From Spirosoma arboris (GTDB taxonomy: Bacteria; Bacteroidota; Bacteroidia; Cytophagales; Spirosomataceae): DNA of 64,000 nucleotides. This document shows, piece by piece, positions 9,266 to 17,124 of this stretch. A program made the translations under genes and the position numbers. The notes beneath the pieces are model-generated. The model did not search any database. It was not told the DNA's origin and was given only the letters and a program-made list of their open reading frames with translations. The stretch's first letter is position 1; the number at the start of each line of letters is the position of its first letter. The stretch lies in assembly GCF_009754945.1 (NCBI RefSeq), contig NZ_WPIN01000027.1, forward strand, positions 37,067 to 101,066, written 5' to 3'.

Positions 9266-9625
9266 CGCTACATCGATAATTATCACATAAAACAACGTAC
9301 GCTTTCTGACTACCAGCGTTCAAAGCGACAACCAGCTTATCTTCTAAAATAGACGATATCTTTTTCATTAGCAGCACCGGAGCAGTATAAAGAGTCGGGA
9401 ATTAAATCTTGCCCAAATTGCAAAATATTATTCGTTCATCAGTAGGTTATCCTATAGTAAGTTGATGGTAGAATGAGGATATACCGATGTATTTTTACAA
9501 CATTAGCTTGCTTTTTTGGCCAATTGACCGCTTCTTGTAAAAGAGTTTTGGCAAGTGATTAAGAGGCTTATACGAATAACTTTTAAACTCATCATACCAA
9601 TCAACTCTGCACGACTTACTTCCTC
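9266..9625. other. Divergent intergenic region, 360 bp
   Basis: This AT-rich gap separates the minus-strand cupin gene from the plus-strand permease. It should carry both promoters. I see no clear TAnnTTTG box, no gene, and no long inverted repeat. Confidence 0.5.
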
Positions 9626-11110
9626 ATGGCCGAAAACCAACCGCTCTCCGTTCCATCAGCCGATGTGGCTACAGAACCCACCGAATTTAAGCGTTCACTG
9701 AGTCTGATCGACTCCACACTTATCGTCTCCGGCTCCATGATTGGGTCCGGTGTTTTTATTGTTACCGCCGACATGGTGCGCAACCTAGGCTCATCGGGCT
9801 GGTTACTCATGCTTTGGGTATTAACAGGCATATTGACAGTTGCGGCTGCTCTCAGTTACGGCGAACTAGCCGGTATGATGCCTAAAGCGGGAGGCCAGTA
9901 CATTTACATTCAGCGTGCTTATGGCCATCTAACTGGCTTTGTCTATGGCTGGACGGTTTTCACTGTTATCCAGACTGGCACCATTGCCGCTGTAGCGGTT
10001 GCCTTTACTAAATATACAGCTGTATTTATCCCAGCTCTCGGGCCCGATAATGTATTACTGGCCCTCGGGCCGATTAAAGTCACGCTGGGCTCAATCTTCG
10101 CTATTTCGAGTCTGGTATTGCTAACGTGGCTCAATAGCCAAGGGGTTCAAAGCGGCAAACTGATTCAGAATGTGTTCACATCAGCCAAGCTAATTGCCTT
10201 GCTCGGACTAATTGTTATTGGTATCACCATCGGGCTGAGTAGTGGGCTTCTGTCAACTAATCTTACGAATGCATGGGCTGCCAGCACAACTACAGCAACC
10301 GGCGAGGTACTTCCTCTGGCTGGTATCGCGCTGGTACTAGCGTTTGGTACCTCGATGATTGGCTCCTTATTCTCAGCCGATGCCTGGAATAATGTAACAT
10401 TTATTGCGGGCGAAATCAAAAATCCACGTCGCAATATCCCGCTGGCTTTGTTTTTCGGGACGCTCATCGTAACCACGATTTACTTTCTGGCCAACGTTTC
10501 GTACTTATCATTGCTACCGCTGAAAGGGTCACCATCAGGCACAGACATTATCAGTCGAGGTATTCAATTTGCTACAGCCGATCGGGTTGCCACAGCCGCT
10601 GTCGAGACGGTTTTCGGAAACGTAGCGGTTGCGGTGATGGCTGTTCTCATTATGATCTCTACCTTCGGCTGCAACAACGGTCTGATTCTGGCTGGCGCGC
10701 GATTGTATTATGCTATGGCAAAAGATGGGCTGTTTCTCAAGCAGGCATCGCACCTGAACAAAAATGCGGTACCGGGCCGTGCGTTGTGGCTGCAATGTAT
10801 CTGGGCGTCCGTCTTATGTCTGTCAGGGAAATACGGCGATCTGCTCGACTATTGCACCTTCGCTTCTTTAGTCTTTTATATGGTTACCATTGCCGGGCTA
10901 TTTCGACTCCGGCGTACCGAACCGGATGCTGAGCGTCCTTACCGGGCATTTGGCTATCCCCTCGTTCCGGCTCTATATATTATCGCAGCCCTGACCATCT
11001 GCGGTATTCTGCTTTATACTAAAACGTTTAATACCGGCATGGGCTTACTTATTGCGGGCCTAGGAATTCCCGTTTATTTCCTGACGAAACGAGGTCAGCA
11101 GACGACGTAA
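9626..11110 (+). CDS. APC family amino acid permease
   Basis: A 494-residue inner-membrane transporter with about 12 hydrophobic helices. The first helix holds SMIGSGVFIVTADMV, matching the GSGIF substrate-backbone binding loop of APC superfamily permeases (LAT/YfnA-like). Helix 6 region is AFGTSMIGSLFSADAWNNVT, and the usual INxxGxK-like features follow. The charged N-terminal tail (about 25 residues) is cytoplasmic. It likely imports or exchanges an amino acid; the substrate cannot be inferred. It is a lone gene between two intergenic gaps. Confidence 0.9.
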   Translation: MAENQPLSVPSADVATEPTEFKRSLSLIDSTLIVSGSMIGSGVFIVTADMVRNLGSSGWLLMLWVLTGILTVAAALSYGELAGMMPKAGGQYIYIQRAYGHLTGFVYGWTVFTVIQTGTIAAVAVAFTKYTAVFIPALGPDNVLLALGPIKVTLGSIFAISSLVLLTWLNSQGVQSGKLIQNVFTSAKLIALLGLIVIGITIGLSSGLLSTNLTNAWAASTTTATGEVLPLAGIALVLAFGTSMIGSLFSADAWNNVTFIAGEIKNPRRNIPLALFFGTLIVTTIYFLANVSYLSLLPLKGSPSGTDIISRGIQFATADRVATAAVETVFGNVAVAVMAVLIMISTFGCNNGLILAGARLYYAMAKDGLFLKQASHLNKNAVPGRALWLQCIWASVLCLSGKYGDLLDYCTFASLVFYMVTIAGLFRLRRTEPDAERPYRAFGYPLVPALYIIAALTICGILLYTKTFNTGMGLLIAGLGIPVYFLTKRGQQTT

Positions 11111-11323
11111 CGAACTCTTTTTATTCATATTCTCCTGCGGCTAATTCACCAGAGTAAACTGTGGGAGAATACCAGCTTTCGACTATACAACCCTGAGTCC
11201 TGATTCACGTTGGCTAACTATAAGCCCAAAAAACCAGGCCGATCTGGAAATTAAAAGAAGATTTATACCATAACTTATTGGCTGCTCTAACCGTTTGTCA
11301 GACAGGTACTCATAGGCGGACAA

Positions 11324-11950
11324 ATGACCGATTACCAGGGAAACGAAACCCTTCGTATGGAAACATTCAGCGATGGCGTTTTTGCAATTGACATTACTCT
11401 CCTCACCTTTCAGTTAAAGGCTCCTGGATTAAAAGCGGCTACGTCAAATCATACATTAGCGCTGGCTCTCTTTCAGCAATGGCCAGATTACATTGCCTAC
11501 TTCATTAGCTTCGCAACCATCTTTATCATCTGGCTGAACCACCATCGAATGTATAACGTGATTCAGCGAAGCGACGTCCGGTTTATGTTTTATAACGGGC
11601 TCTTACTGCTCTTGGTTAGTATTATTCCCTTCACAACCTCACTGTTGGCCGATTATATCGATACGCCTGCTAATCAGCTTTCATCTGGCTTGTATATGCT
11701 TCTATTTGCCGGTATATCCTGGGCGTTATTCATTATGTGGAACTACGCTACCGACAATTATCGGCTCCTAAAACGACCTGCCGCCGATGTGCGCATCCAA
11801 AATGTTCGAAGTAGCTTACTTATTAGCACAATCACGTATACAATAGCCGCGGGTGTAGCCGTTTTAGTACCTTTTCTGAGCATTCTGATGGGGTTGGCCA
11901 TTGTCTTTTATCTATCTCGATTAAAATATCATCGAGCAAAAGTCGTTTAA
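11324..11950 (+). CDS. TMEM175 family (DUF1211) potassium channel-like protein
   Basis: A 208-residue protein with six hydrophobic segments and the family signature near the N-terminus: RMETFSDGVFAIDITLLTFQ. In TMEM175 proteins the FSDG stretch of the first helix builds the potassium pore. A second family stretch is FIIWLNHHRMYNVI (residues about 67-80), matching the HH-containing loop of bacterial members. Two cytoplasmic basic ends are seen. Fifteen bases separate it from the next gene, so cotranscription with the M23 peptidase is likely. Ion selectivity is inferred from the family only. Confidence 0.85.
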   Translation: MTDYQGNETLRMETFSDGVFAIDITLLTFQLKAPGLKAATSNHTLALALFQQWPDYIAYFISFATIFIIWLNHHRMYNVIQRSDVRFMFYNGLLLLLVSIIPFTTSLLADYIDTPANQLSSGLYMLLFAGISWALFIMWNYATDNYRLLKRPAADVRIQNVRSSLLISTITYTIAAGVAVLVPFLSILMGLAIVFYLSRLKYHRAKVV

Positions 11951-11965
11951 TACTATAGTATAAGT

Positions 11966-13339
11966 ATGGTAGTTAGAGATTCACTCCGTTTTCTTTTTGC
12001 AGGATTGTTAATAGGTTGGTTAAACGCCTGCACAGGTGTTGGTCCAACAGCCAACTTATTTAGGCCATCATCGCCACATGAGCAGTATGGCCAATCGCTT
12101 AAGGAAGCAAAACTCGACCATACAGCCTTGGGCATCGATTGGCTTACTGCCGGCGAACGAGCGCTCCGAGATTCCCTAAAAATCACAATCCCCTATCGCG
12201 AAAGCGGCTATTTTTCGGCGAATAAACCCTTTGCTGTCGGTTATAGACTGGATGCTCAACGGGGCGACCGCTTTCTGATAAAAGTCGAAACACAGGGGAC
12301 TAAGGAAGTTCAGGTATTTATTGATGTATTCGCCCTGGAAGACCGCAACCGAAGCAGCCTGATGGCGGCCTCAAAAGCCGATACCAACGTACTGACCTGG
12401 GAACCCCGAAAAACACAGCCCTATCTTATTCGTATTCAGCCCGAACTGCTGCGAAGCGGCAATTATACGATCACCGTTACTCGAGAACCTGCTTTGGCTT
12501 TTCCAGTGAAAGGTCATGATAGTCGCCAGATCAGCAGCTACTTTGGCGCTGTTCGAGACGGGGGACGTCGGCGCCATGAAGGTGTTGATATTTTTGCGTC
12601 CAAGGGTACGCCGGCCCTGGCATCGGTCAATGGGGTTATTACGGGTGTAGGCTCAAACACGTTAGGTGGAAATGTTGCTTTTCTAGCGGATAATGACCAC
12701 AACATTCGCCTTTACTATGCGCACCTCGACCGCTGGAATGTTAGTAATGGGCAGCACGTTTCGGTTGGCGATACAATAGGCTTTGTCGGTAATACCGGCA
12801 ATGCCCGTACAACAGGACCTCATCTGCATTTTGGCATATATGACTTTTCAGGTGGCGCAACAGATCCCCTTCCCTTTATTCGACTGGGGCGCGGGCCAGC
12901 AAAACAAGCATTACTTAGTCCATCACGCTTAGGTGATTCAATACGAATTTCCTCCATTAAATCAGCCATTCGGCTGGCTCCCCATAGTGATGCTCCCATT
13001 CTGTGTGAGCTTCCGAAATCATCAGCATTGACCATCGTTGGCGGTACCGAAACCTGGTTACGTATTGAATTGCCCGATGGGCTCATGGGTTATATAGCCA
13101 GCAATACAATTGAACCTGCTAAGCGTCCGCTTCGTCGAGTAACCTTATCAACCACTGGTAATTTGTTAGAGATTGCGGATAAAAAGTCAGGGATCATTCA
13201 ACAGCTGCCTCTTGATTCAACTGTTGATGTATTGGCTTTAACAAACACATTTCAACTGGTTCGCAGTTTGGATGGGCAAACGGGCTGGATACCCTTGGCT
13301 ACGACTTCCAGTCATTCGGCGAATGCCCTTAAACGTTAA
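11966..13339 (+). CDS. M23 family peptidase with SH3-like domains, lipoprotein
   Basis: A 457-residue envelope protein. The N-terminus MVVRDSLRFLFAGLLIGWLN followed by Ala-Cys is a lipoprotein signal. Residues 75-170 look like a beta-sandwich pre-domain; residues 185-300 are a LytM/M23 zinc peptidase with the ligand set RRHEGVDIFA (His, Asp) and GPHLHFGIYD (His-x-His). Two SH3-like repeats follow (APHSDAPILCELPKSSALTI; IIQQLPLDSTVDVLA), typical for peptidoglycan binding. It should cut cross-links in peptidoglycan. It follows the TMEM175-like gene by 15 bp, probably in the same transcript. Confidence 0.9.
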   Translation: MVVRDSLRFLFAGLLIGWLNACTGVGPTANLFRPSSPHEQYGQSLKEAKLDHTALGIDWLTAGERALRDSLKITIPYRESGYFSANKPFAVGYRLDAQRGDRFLIKVETQGTKEVQVFIDVFALEDRNRSSLMAASKADTNVLTWEPRKTQPYLIRIQPELLRSGNYTITVTREPALAFPVKGHDSRQISSYFGAVRDGGRRRHEGVDIFASKGTPALASVNGVITGVGSNTLGGNVAFLADNDHNIRLYYAHLDRWNVSNGQHVSVGDTIGFVGNTGNARTTGPHLHFGIYDFSGGATDPLPFIRLGRGPAKQALLSPSRLGDSIRISSIKSAIRLAPHSDAPILCELPKSSALTIVGGTETWLRIELPDGLMGYIASNTIEPAKRPLRRVTLSTTGNLLEIADKKSGIIQQLPLDSTVDVLALTNTFQLVRSLDGQTGWIPLATTSSHSANALKR

Positions 13340-13389
13340 ATCTTGCTTAAAATTTTATTTAGTTGTTATTTTATATAAAGTCAGATTAT

Positions 13390-13397
13390 TATATTTG
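13390..13397 (+). promoter_or_regulatory. Candidate promoter -7 box for a noncoding transcript
   Basis: TATATTTG fits the Bacteroidota -7 consensus TAnnTTTG. A TTG at 13363-13365 is 24 bases upstream, slightly longer than the usual spacing. No open reading frame of size follows before the terminator at 13587-13613. Confidence 0.45.
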
Positions 13398-13402
13398 ACT
13401 AT

Positions 13403-13613
13403 TGGTGTAGCTACAATTAATTCCGTAACGTCTGCTTAGCATATTATTTTTAGGATCGTAAAATGGTACTAATCATGATTATGTAGGTTATTGAGATGGT
13501 AGCACTCAGGCAAATTATTTATTAAAAGAATTCGCCACCGTTAGTAACGGTAGCAACCTGCTTAAATAACCAACCTATGAAAATGTAAAGGCATCCCTAG
13601 TGGATGCCTTTTT
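13403..13613 (+). ncRNA. Putative small RNA of about 210 nt
   Basis: The 406-bp gap between the M23 peptidase and the DUF6607 gene contains a candidate promoter box (13390-13397) and a strong intrinsic terminator (13587-13613) but no coding frame beyond a few codons. Between them GGTTATT near 13487 can pair with AATAACC near 13565, enclosing a smaller hairpin around CCGTTAGTAACGG. Promoter, structured body and terminator together suggest a free-standing RNA. I do not recognise a known family; 6S-like RNA is a possibility by size only. Confidence 0.4.
13587..13613 (+). terminator. Intrinsic terminator
   Basis: AAAGGCATCC at 13587-13596 pairs with GGATGCCTTT at 13602-13611 around a 5-base loop, followed by a run of T residues. 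It lies about 250 bases past the M23 stop, so it more plausibly ends the putative RNA than the peptidase mRNA. Confidence 0.85.
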
Positions 13614-13699
13614 TAGGTTAAAGAGTTAAGCGGATTGGCTTGCTCTACTCATTTCAGAATCTGAGAGTCAAATTTATTTGTATAAAGTCTAAATAAAAC

Positions 13700-13707
13700 T
13701 ACTTTTG
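13700..13707 (+). promoter_or_regulatory. Promoter of the DUF6607 gene
   Basis: TACTTTTG at 13700-13707 with TTG at 13678-13680, spacing 19, is a full match to the TTG-N19-TAnnTTTG pattern of Bacteroidota. It leaves a leader of roughly 35 bases before the ATG at 13746. Confidence 0.7.
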
Positions 13708-13745
13708 CAGCATTAACGATTGTTTCACATAACGCCTTATTTATC

Positions 13746-14675
13746 ATGCGTTTGTCTTTAGTGACCATTCTCGTATTGCTATCAGTTAGTAGCGTCTTTG
13801 CCCAAACGACACCTAAATTGGAGGACATAGCAGCTATTAAAGGCCAATGCGGCTGCCATGACGTTAACTTCCTATACGCAGAGACATTTGCTCCCGAAAA
13901 GACCTACACCTTTAAAGATCGGTATACAGCTAAAGGCACTGAATGGGTATTTGTTGAAGAAGAGACCGGTCCGACGTCTCGGCCCAACAAAATCGTCATT
14001 CAGCACTTACTGGTAGTGAGCGATTCAATGGTTATTAAGCACTGGCGTGAAGACTGGCTTTATCAAAATACAAGCTTGCTCAAATTTGATCAGAATGCTT
14101 CCTGGAAACGCACACAACTGTCGGCAGCACAAGTAAAAGGCCAGTGGACTCAGAAAGTTTTTGAAGTAGATGATAGCCCGCGTTATGAAGGATCAGCAAC
14201 CTGGATTCATGCCGATGGTCGGGATTATTGGGAAAGTACGGCTGATGCTCCCCTCCCCCGTCGCGAATACACCAAACGCACCGATTACAATGTTATGCGT
14301 CGAACCAACCATCACGAAATTCGCCCAGACGGGTATATACACGAGCAGGATAATGATAAAATCATTCGCTCTGAAGCAGGTGACCAACTGTTAGCATCTG
14401 AAAAAGGACTGAACACTTATAAACGCACCGACGAGAAAAAATGTCAGGCAGCCAAAGATTGGTGGGCTAAAAACCGAGCCTATTGGGCCAATGTTCGCGC
14501 CGTTTGGAACGAGATACTACCCAACCGCGACGCCGTAGCCATAAAAGGTCAGGTAAAAGGCAGCGTACTGAGCCGGGAATTGGATGAACTAGCTGTATCG
14601 TCGCAGAAAACGACCTATGATTCTGCTACAAGTCGCCAACTTATCCGCCAAACCATTGAAAAATTCCTGAAGTAA
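13746..14675 (+). CDS. Secreted DUF6607 family protein
   Basis: A 309-residue exported protein starting with the signal peptide MRLSLVTILVLLSVSSVFAQ. The mature start has DIAAIKGQCGCHDVNFLYAE, and later SWKRTQLSAAQVKGQWTQKV and KRTDYNVMRRTNHHEI, features I associate with DUF6607 proteins of Bacteroidota. The fold and activity of that family are not known to me. A good promoter lies upstream and an 18-bp hairpin terminator immediately downstream (14682-14720), so it is transcribed alone. Confidence 0.8.
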   Translation: MRLSLVTILVLLSVSSVFAQTTPKLEDIAAIKGQCGCHDVNFLYAETFAPEKTYTFKDRYTAKGTEWVFVEEETGPTSRPNKIVIQHLLVVSDSMVIKHWREDWLYQNTSLLKFDQNASWKRTQLSAAQVKGQWTQKVFEVDDSPRYEGSATWIHADGRDYWESTADAPLPRREYTKRTDYNVMRRTNHHEIRPDGYIHEQDNDKIIRSEAGDQLLASEKGLNTYKRTDEKKCQAAKDWWAKNRAYWANVRAVWNEILPNRDAVAIKGQVKGSVLSRELDELAVSSQKTTYDSATSRQLIRQTIEKFLK

Positions 14676-14681
14676 ATGCCT

Positions 14682-14720
14682 AAAAATAACCCCATTTGCC
14701 CAGCAAATGGGGTTATTTTT
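14682..14720. terminator. Bidirectional terminator, 18-bp stem
   Basis: Arms 14682-14699 and 14703-14720 are exact complements with a 3-base loop; the stem begins AAAAATAACCCC, so each strand ends in a U run. It separates the convergent genes ending at 14675 (plus) and 14722 (minus). Confidence 0.92.
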
Positions 14721-14721
14721 A

Positions 14722-15024
14722 TTACCATTTAGGGGGAGATTTACTACTAACCTGTGTCGAATCGCCAGCCTCGACCGAGGTAGTTGAGCTCCAAGACGAG
14801 TCAATTGGAACGGTTGTTTGGATTGTATCACAGTTGGCAAGCTTTGCCTGTAAATCTACTATTTTGCTTTCCTTTTGTGTAAGATTACGTTGAAAGTCAA
14901 TCGTTGCATCTTCGAGTCGCTGGTGCCGTTGATAGGAAACACCGAGCAATGCCGCAATGCCCAACAGTAGTATAAGGACTACTGCGATAAGCGAATAAAT
15001 AATTCCTCGGCTTACGACAGGCAT
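14722..15024 (-). CDS. Small single-pass membrane protein with coiled coil
   Basis: A 100-residue protein of unknown function. Residues 8-29 (IIYSLIAVVLILLLGIAALL) form one transmembrane helix, followed by a polar heptad-like stretch from about 34 to 65 (RHQRLEDATIDFQRNLTQKE), then a Ser/Thr-rich tail. The topology suggests an inner-membrane anchor with a periplasmic coiled coil. It lies 101 bp downstream of the DUF4136 gene on the same strand, with a terminator between. It ends directly at the bidirectional terminator. No family recognised. Confidence 0.65.
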   Translation of the reverse strand: MPVVSRGIIYSLIAVVLILLLGIAALLGVSYQRHQRLEDATIDFQRNLTQKESKIVDLQAKLANCDTIQTTVPIDSSWSSTTSVEAGDSTQVSSKSPPKW

Positions 15025-15075
15025 AATACAACATCAACATAAAGCCGCAATTTAACAAAAAGCTATGGCCATAAA

Positions 15076-15106
15076 AAAACCTGCTGTCTAACCGAGAGCA
15101 GGTTTT
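15076..15106 (-). terminator. Terminator after the DUF4136 gene
   Basis: Arms 15076-15085 and 15097-15106 (AAAACCTGCT and complement) form a 10-bp stem. It lies 20 bases past the minus-strand stop at 15126, with A residues at 15073-15079 that become a U run in the transcript. Confidence 0.85.
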
Positions 15107-15125
15107 CCATTTGTCATTTATCCGC

Positions 15126-15695
15126 TTAGCGAGCCGCGCCATAATCCTGGCCAGCACTCTCGGGGAAGTTCTTCATAATACTGGTCACCGTTTCGCGAAA
15201 AGCCTGATCACGATCACGCTCCTTATTGCGGGTATTTAATTGGCCCGTTGCCCAACCCTGCCAGATAATATCGTTAGTACGAGCATCTGATACGTTAACA
15301 ACTACCCGATTTTCTTCATACTGCCGCGAATAGACGTTGTTACCCATACCACCGTACCACCAAGAATAAGGCGAATACATATTATTGGACTGAATTTGCT
15401 GCTTGTCTTTCGAGTCCATAAAGAACCGAACAACCAAATCCGCTTCACCCTGGGTTACGGGCTTATATCCTCTCGCTTTGAGCGACTGGTCAAGCGCATC
15501 AGCAATCCGACGCTGGTTTAGGTTGCTACCTACAATCGGATCAGCGTTGCGTTGCCGGTCAGCTTCGATACGATAGGTCGAAAACTGCCGAACATTTACT
15601 TTAGGATCGTAGTCGTATTTAACCGTTATAGCCGGAGCGCAAGACGCCAGCGTACCGACGACGAACAAACTGGTGATTATGCCTTTGAATTTCAT
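15126..15695 (-). CDS. DUF4136 domain lipoprotein
   Basis: A 189-residue lipoprotein; the ATG at 15695 gives MKFKGIITSLFVVGTLAS followed by Cys, a clear lipobox. Family features include VKYDYDPKVNVRQFSTYRI near the start, IADALDQSLKARGYKP, EADLVVRFF and the closing DARTNDIIWQGWATG, which match DUF4136 (a putative outer-membrane or periplasmic lipoprotein domain). Function is not known. A TATCTTTG box on the minus strand at 15836-15829 could drive it, leaving a leader of about 130 bases. Confidence 0.88.
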   Translation of the reverse strand: MKFKGIITSLFVVGTLASCAPAITVKYDYDPKVNVRQFSTYRIEADRQRNADPIVGSNLNQRRIADALDQSLKARGYKPVTQGEADLVVRFFMDSKDKQQIQSNNMYSPYSWWYGGMGNNVYSRQYEENRVVVNVSDARTNDIIWQGWATGQLNTRNKERDRDQAFRETVTSIMKNFPESAGQDYGAAR

Positions 15696-16078
15696 GTATT
15701 TTGAGTCGTTAATTGTTGTCAAACCGATTAGTAAACGTTCGGCAAACGGGCATTCGTATATGATAGTAAAATAACTAAAACTAGACCATATTCGTTCCGA
15801 TTTTAAGCGTGTAGCATATGTCTCAATCCAAAGATAACTTCTTGATATTCAGAAGAAATTATTTTAATTAACCAAATTTAACGACCTATTAATCCACGTC
15901 GTTTATCTAGCCAGATTTCAGTTGATTCCGCTGGTTAATCCTTAATCAATCGAGTCGAAAATCACGCTAGCTAAACAAAGAATTAAGTTAAGCGAACTTA
16001 CTTAAAAAATGCCCAGCTATTCCTTATCTATGACGCCATAAGAAAGCAAACCGTTGCAATGAGTTTGCAAAAAATACC
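15696..16078. other. Intergenic region without genes
   Basis: About 380 bp of AT-rich sequence between the DUF4136 start and the atpG terminator. Apart from the candidate minus-strand promoter at 15829-15836 I see no gene or notable structure. Confidence 0.5.
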
Positions 16079-16130
16079 TTATACAAAACAAAGCCGCTAC
16101 CTGAACAGGTAGCGGCTTTGTTTTGTATAA
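16079..16130 (-). terminator. Very long terminator hairpin after atpG
   Basis: Arms 16079-16103 and 16106-16130 are perfectly complementary over 25 bp with only a 2-base loop. It lies 18 bases past the atpG stop. The top of the stem is GC-rich (AGCCGCTACCTG) and the base is A/T-rich, giving a U-rich end on either strand. Confidence 0.9.
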
Positions 16131-16147
16131 CTAAAATCAAGTCGGTG

Positions 16148-17032
16148 TTAGGCACTAGCTAATGCTTCGGCACCACCTACAATTTCGAGAATTTCGGTTG
16201 TAATAGCAGCCTGACGCGTCCGGTTGTACACTAAGCGAAGTTCTTTCAGTAGTTCGCCAGCATTTTCGGTTGCTTTGTCCATAGCTGTCATCCGTGCACC
16301 GTGTTCCGATGCGTTGGAATCCAACACTGCTTTGTACAATTGAATCTTAATCGTTTTAGGAATCAACTCCGTAACGATTTCTTCTTCTGACGGCTCAAAT
16401 ATGTAGTTAATCGAACTGGCAGAACCAGCAGGAGGAGCCGTTGCTACAATGGGTAACATTTGTTCTGTCCGCACGATCTGCATCGCTGCGTTCTTGAACT
16501 CATTGTAGATAACTTCAACTACATCGTAGCGTCCATTGGCAAATCCTTCCATAGCATCTTCAGCAGCTGCACGAACCGTCGTAAAGTTCAGCGAGCCGAA
16601 GATGTCGAGATGCGAGGTATTGACTTTAAAGCCCCGACGCTGGAATGCTTCTGCACCCTTTTTGCCAATGGCCATAATTTCAACGTTACCCGAACGAGCC
16701 TGTGACGAATATTTTTCGTCAATGAGTGTTAGTGCTCCTTTCACCACGTTGGTGTTAAACGCACCACAAAGACCCCGATCAGATGTAACAACAATGAGCA
16801 GTACACGCTCAACAGATCGCTGTTGTTGATAAGGACTTTCCGAAGCCGTTTCTGCCCCAGCCGAAACTGTTCCAAGCATTTGGCTCAGTTTCTGAGCATA
16901 GGGCCGTAATTGCGTTATATTATCCTGCGCCCGGCGCAACTTGGCAGCCGCTACCATTTTCATGGCTTTGGTAATCTGCTGAGTCGAATTGATCGACGAA
17001 ATCCGAGCGCGTACTTCTTTTAGACTGGCCAT
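16148..17032 (-). CDS. atpG: ATP synthase F1 gamma subunit
   Basis: A 294-residue central-stalk subunit of F1. The ATG at 17032 gives MASLKEVRARISSINSTQQI, the conserved gamma N-terminus, followed by TKAMKMVAAAKLRRAQ. VVTSDRGLCGAFNTNV and the C-terminal AMDKATENAGELLKELRLVY with RTRQAAITTEILEIVGGAEA complete the family pattern; the two ends form the coiled-coil shaft that turns inside the alpha3-beta3 ring. It lies downstream of atpA across a 92-bp gap that holds a 25-bp inverted repeat. The other ATP synthase genes are not in the window on either side. Confidence 0.98.
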   Translation of the reverse strand: MASLKEVRARISSINSTQQITKAMKMVAAAKLRRAQDNITQLRPYAQKLSQMLGTVSAGAETASESPYQQQRSVERVLLIVVTSDRGLCGAFNTNVVKGALTLIDEKYSSQARSGNVEIMAIGKKGAEAFQRRGFKVNTSHLDIFGSLNFTTVRAAAEDAMEGFANGRYDVVEVIYNEFKNAAMQIVRTEQMLPIVATAPPAGSASSINYIFEPSEEEIVTELIPKTIKIQLYKAVLDSNASEHGARMTAMDKATENAGELLKELRLVYNRTRQAAITTEILEIVGGAEALASA

Positions 17033-17037
17033 TAGAT

Positions 17038-17111
17038 AGTCGTAAGTTGCCAAATTGTAAGTCGAAAGCACTTGCCAGAGTTCGTCACTTACAACTTGGC
17101 AACTTACGACT
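17038..17111. repeat. Inverted repeat in the atpA-atpG gap
   Basis: Positions 17038-17062 pair with 17087-17111 over 25 bp with one mismatch, loop 24 bases. The right arm is made of ACTTACAACTT-like words repeated every 7-8 bases. The same vocabulary forms the inverted repeat in the lpxC-lpxA gap (52373-52450). The stem ends 6 bases before the atpG start codon, so it could affect atpG translation. Confidence 0.88.
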
Positions 17112-17124
17112 TACAACTAGTTTA

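Noticed and set aside
14897..15157. An 86-codon minus-strand frame
   Set aside because: It overlaps the terminator and two better genes in another frame.
17033..17071. N-terminal extension of the ATP synthase gamma subunit
   Set aside because: It lies in the inverted repeat and precedes the conserved MASLKEVRAR start.
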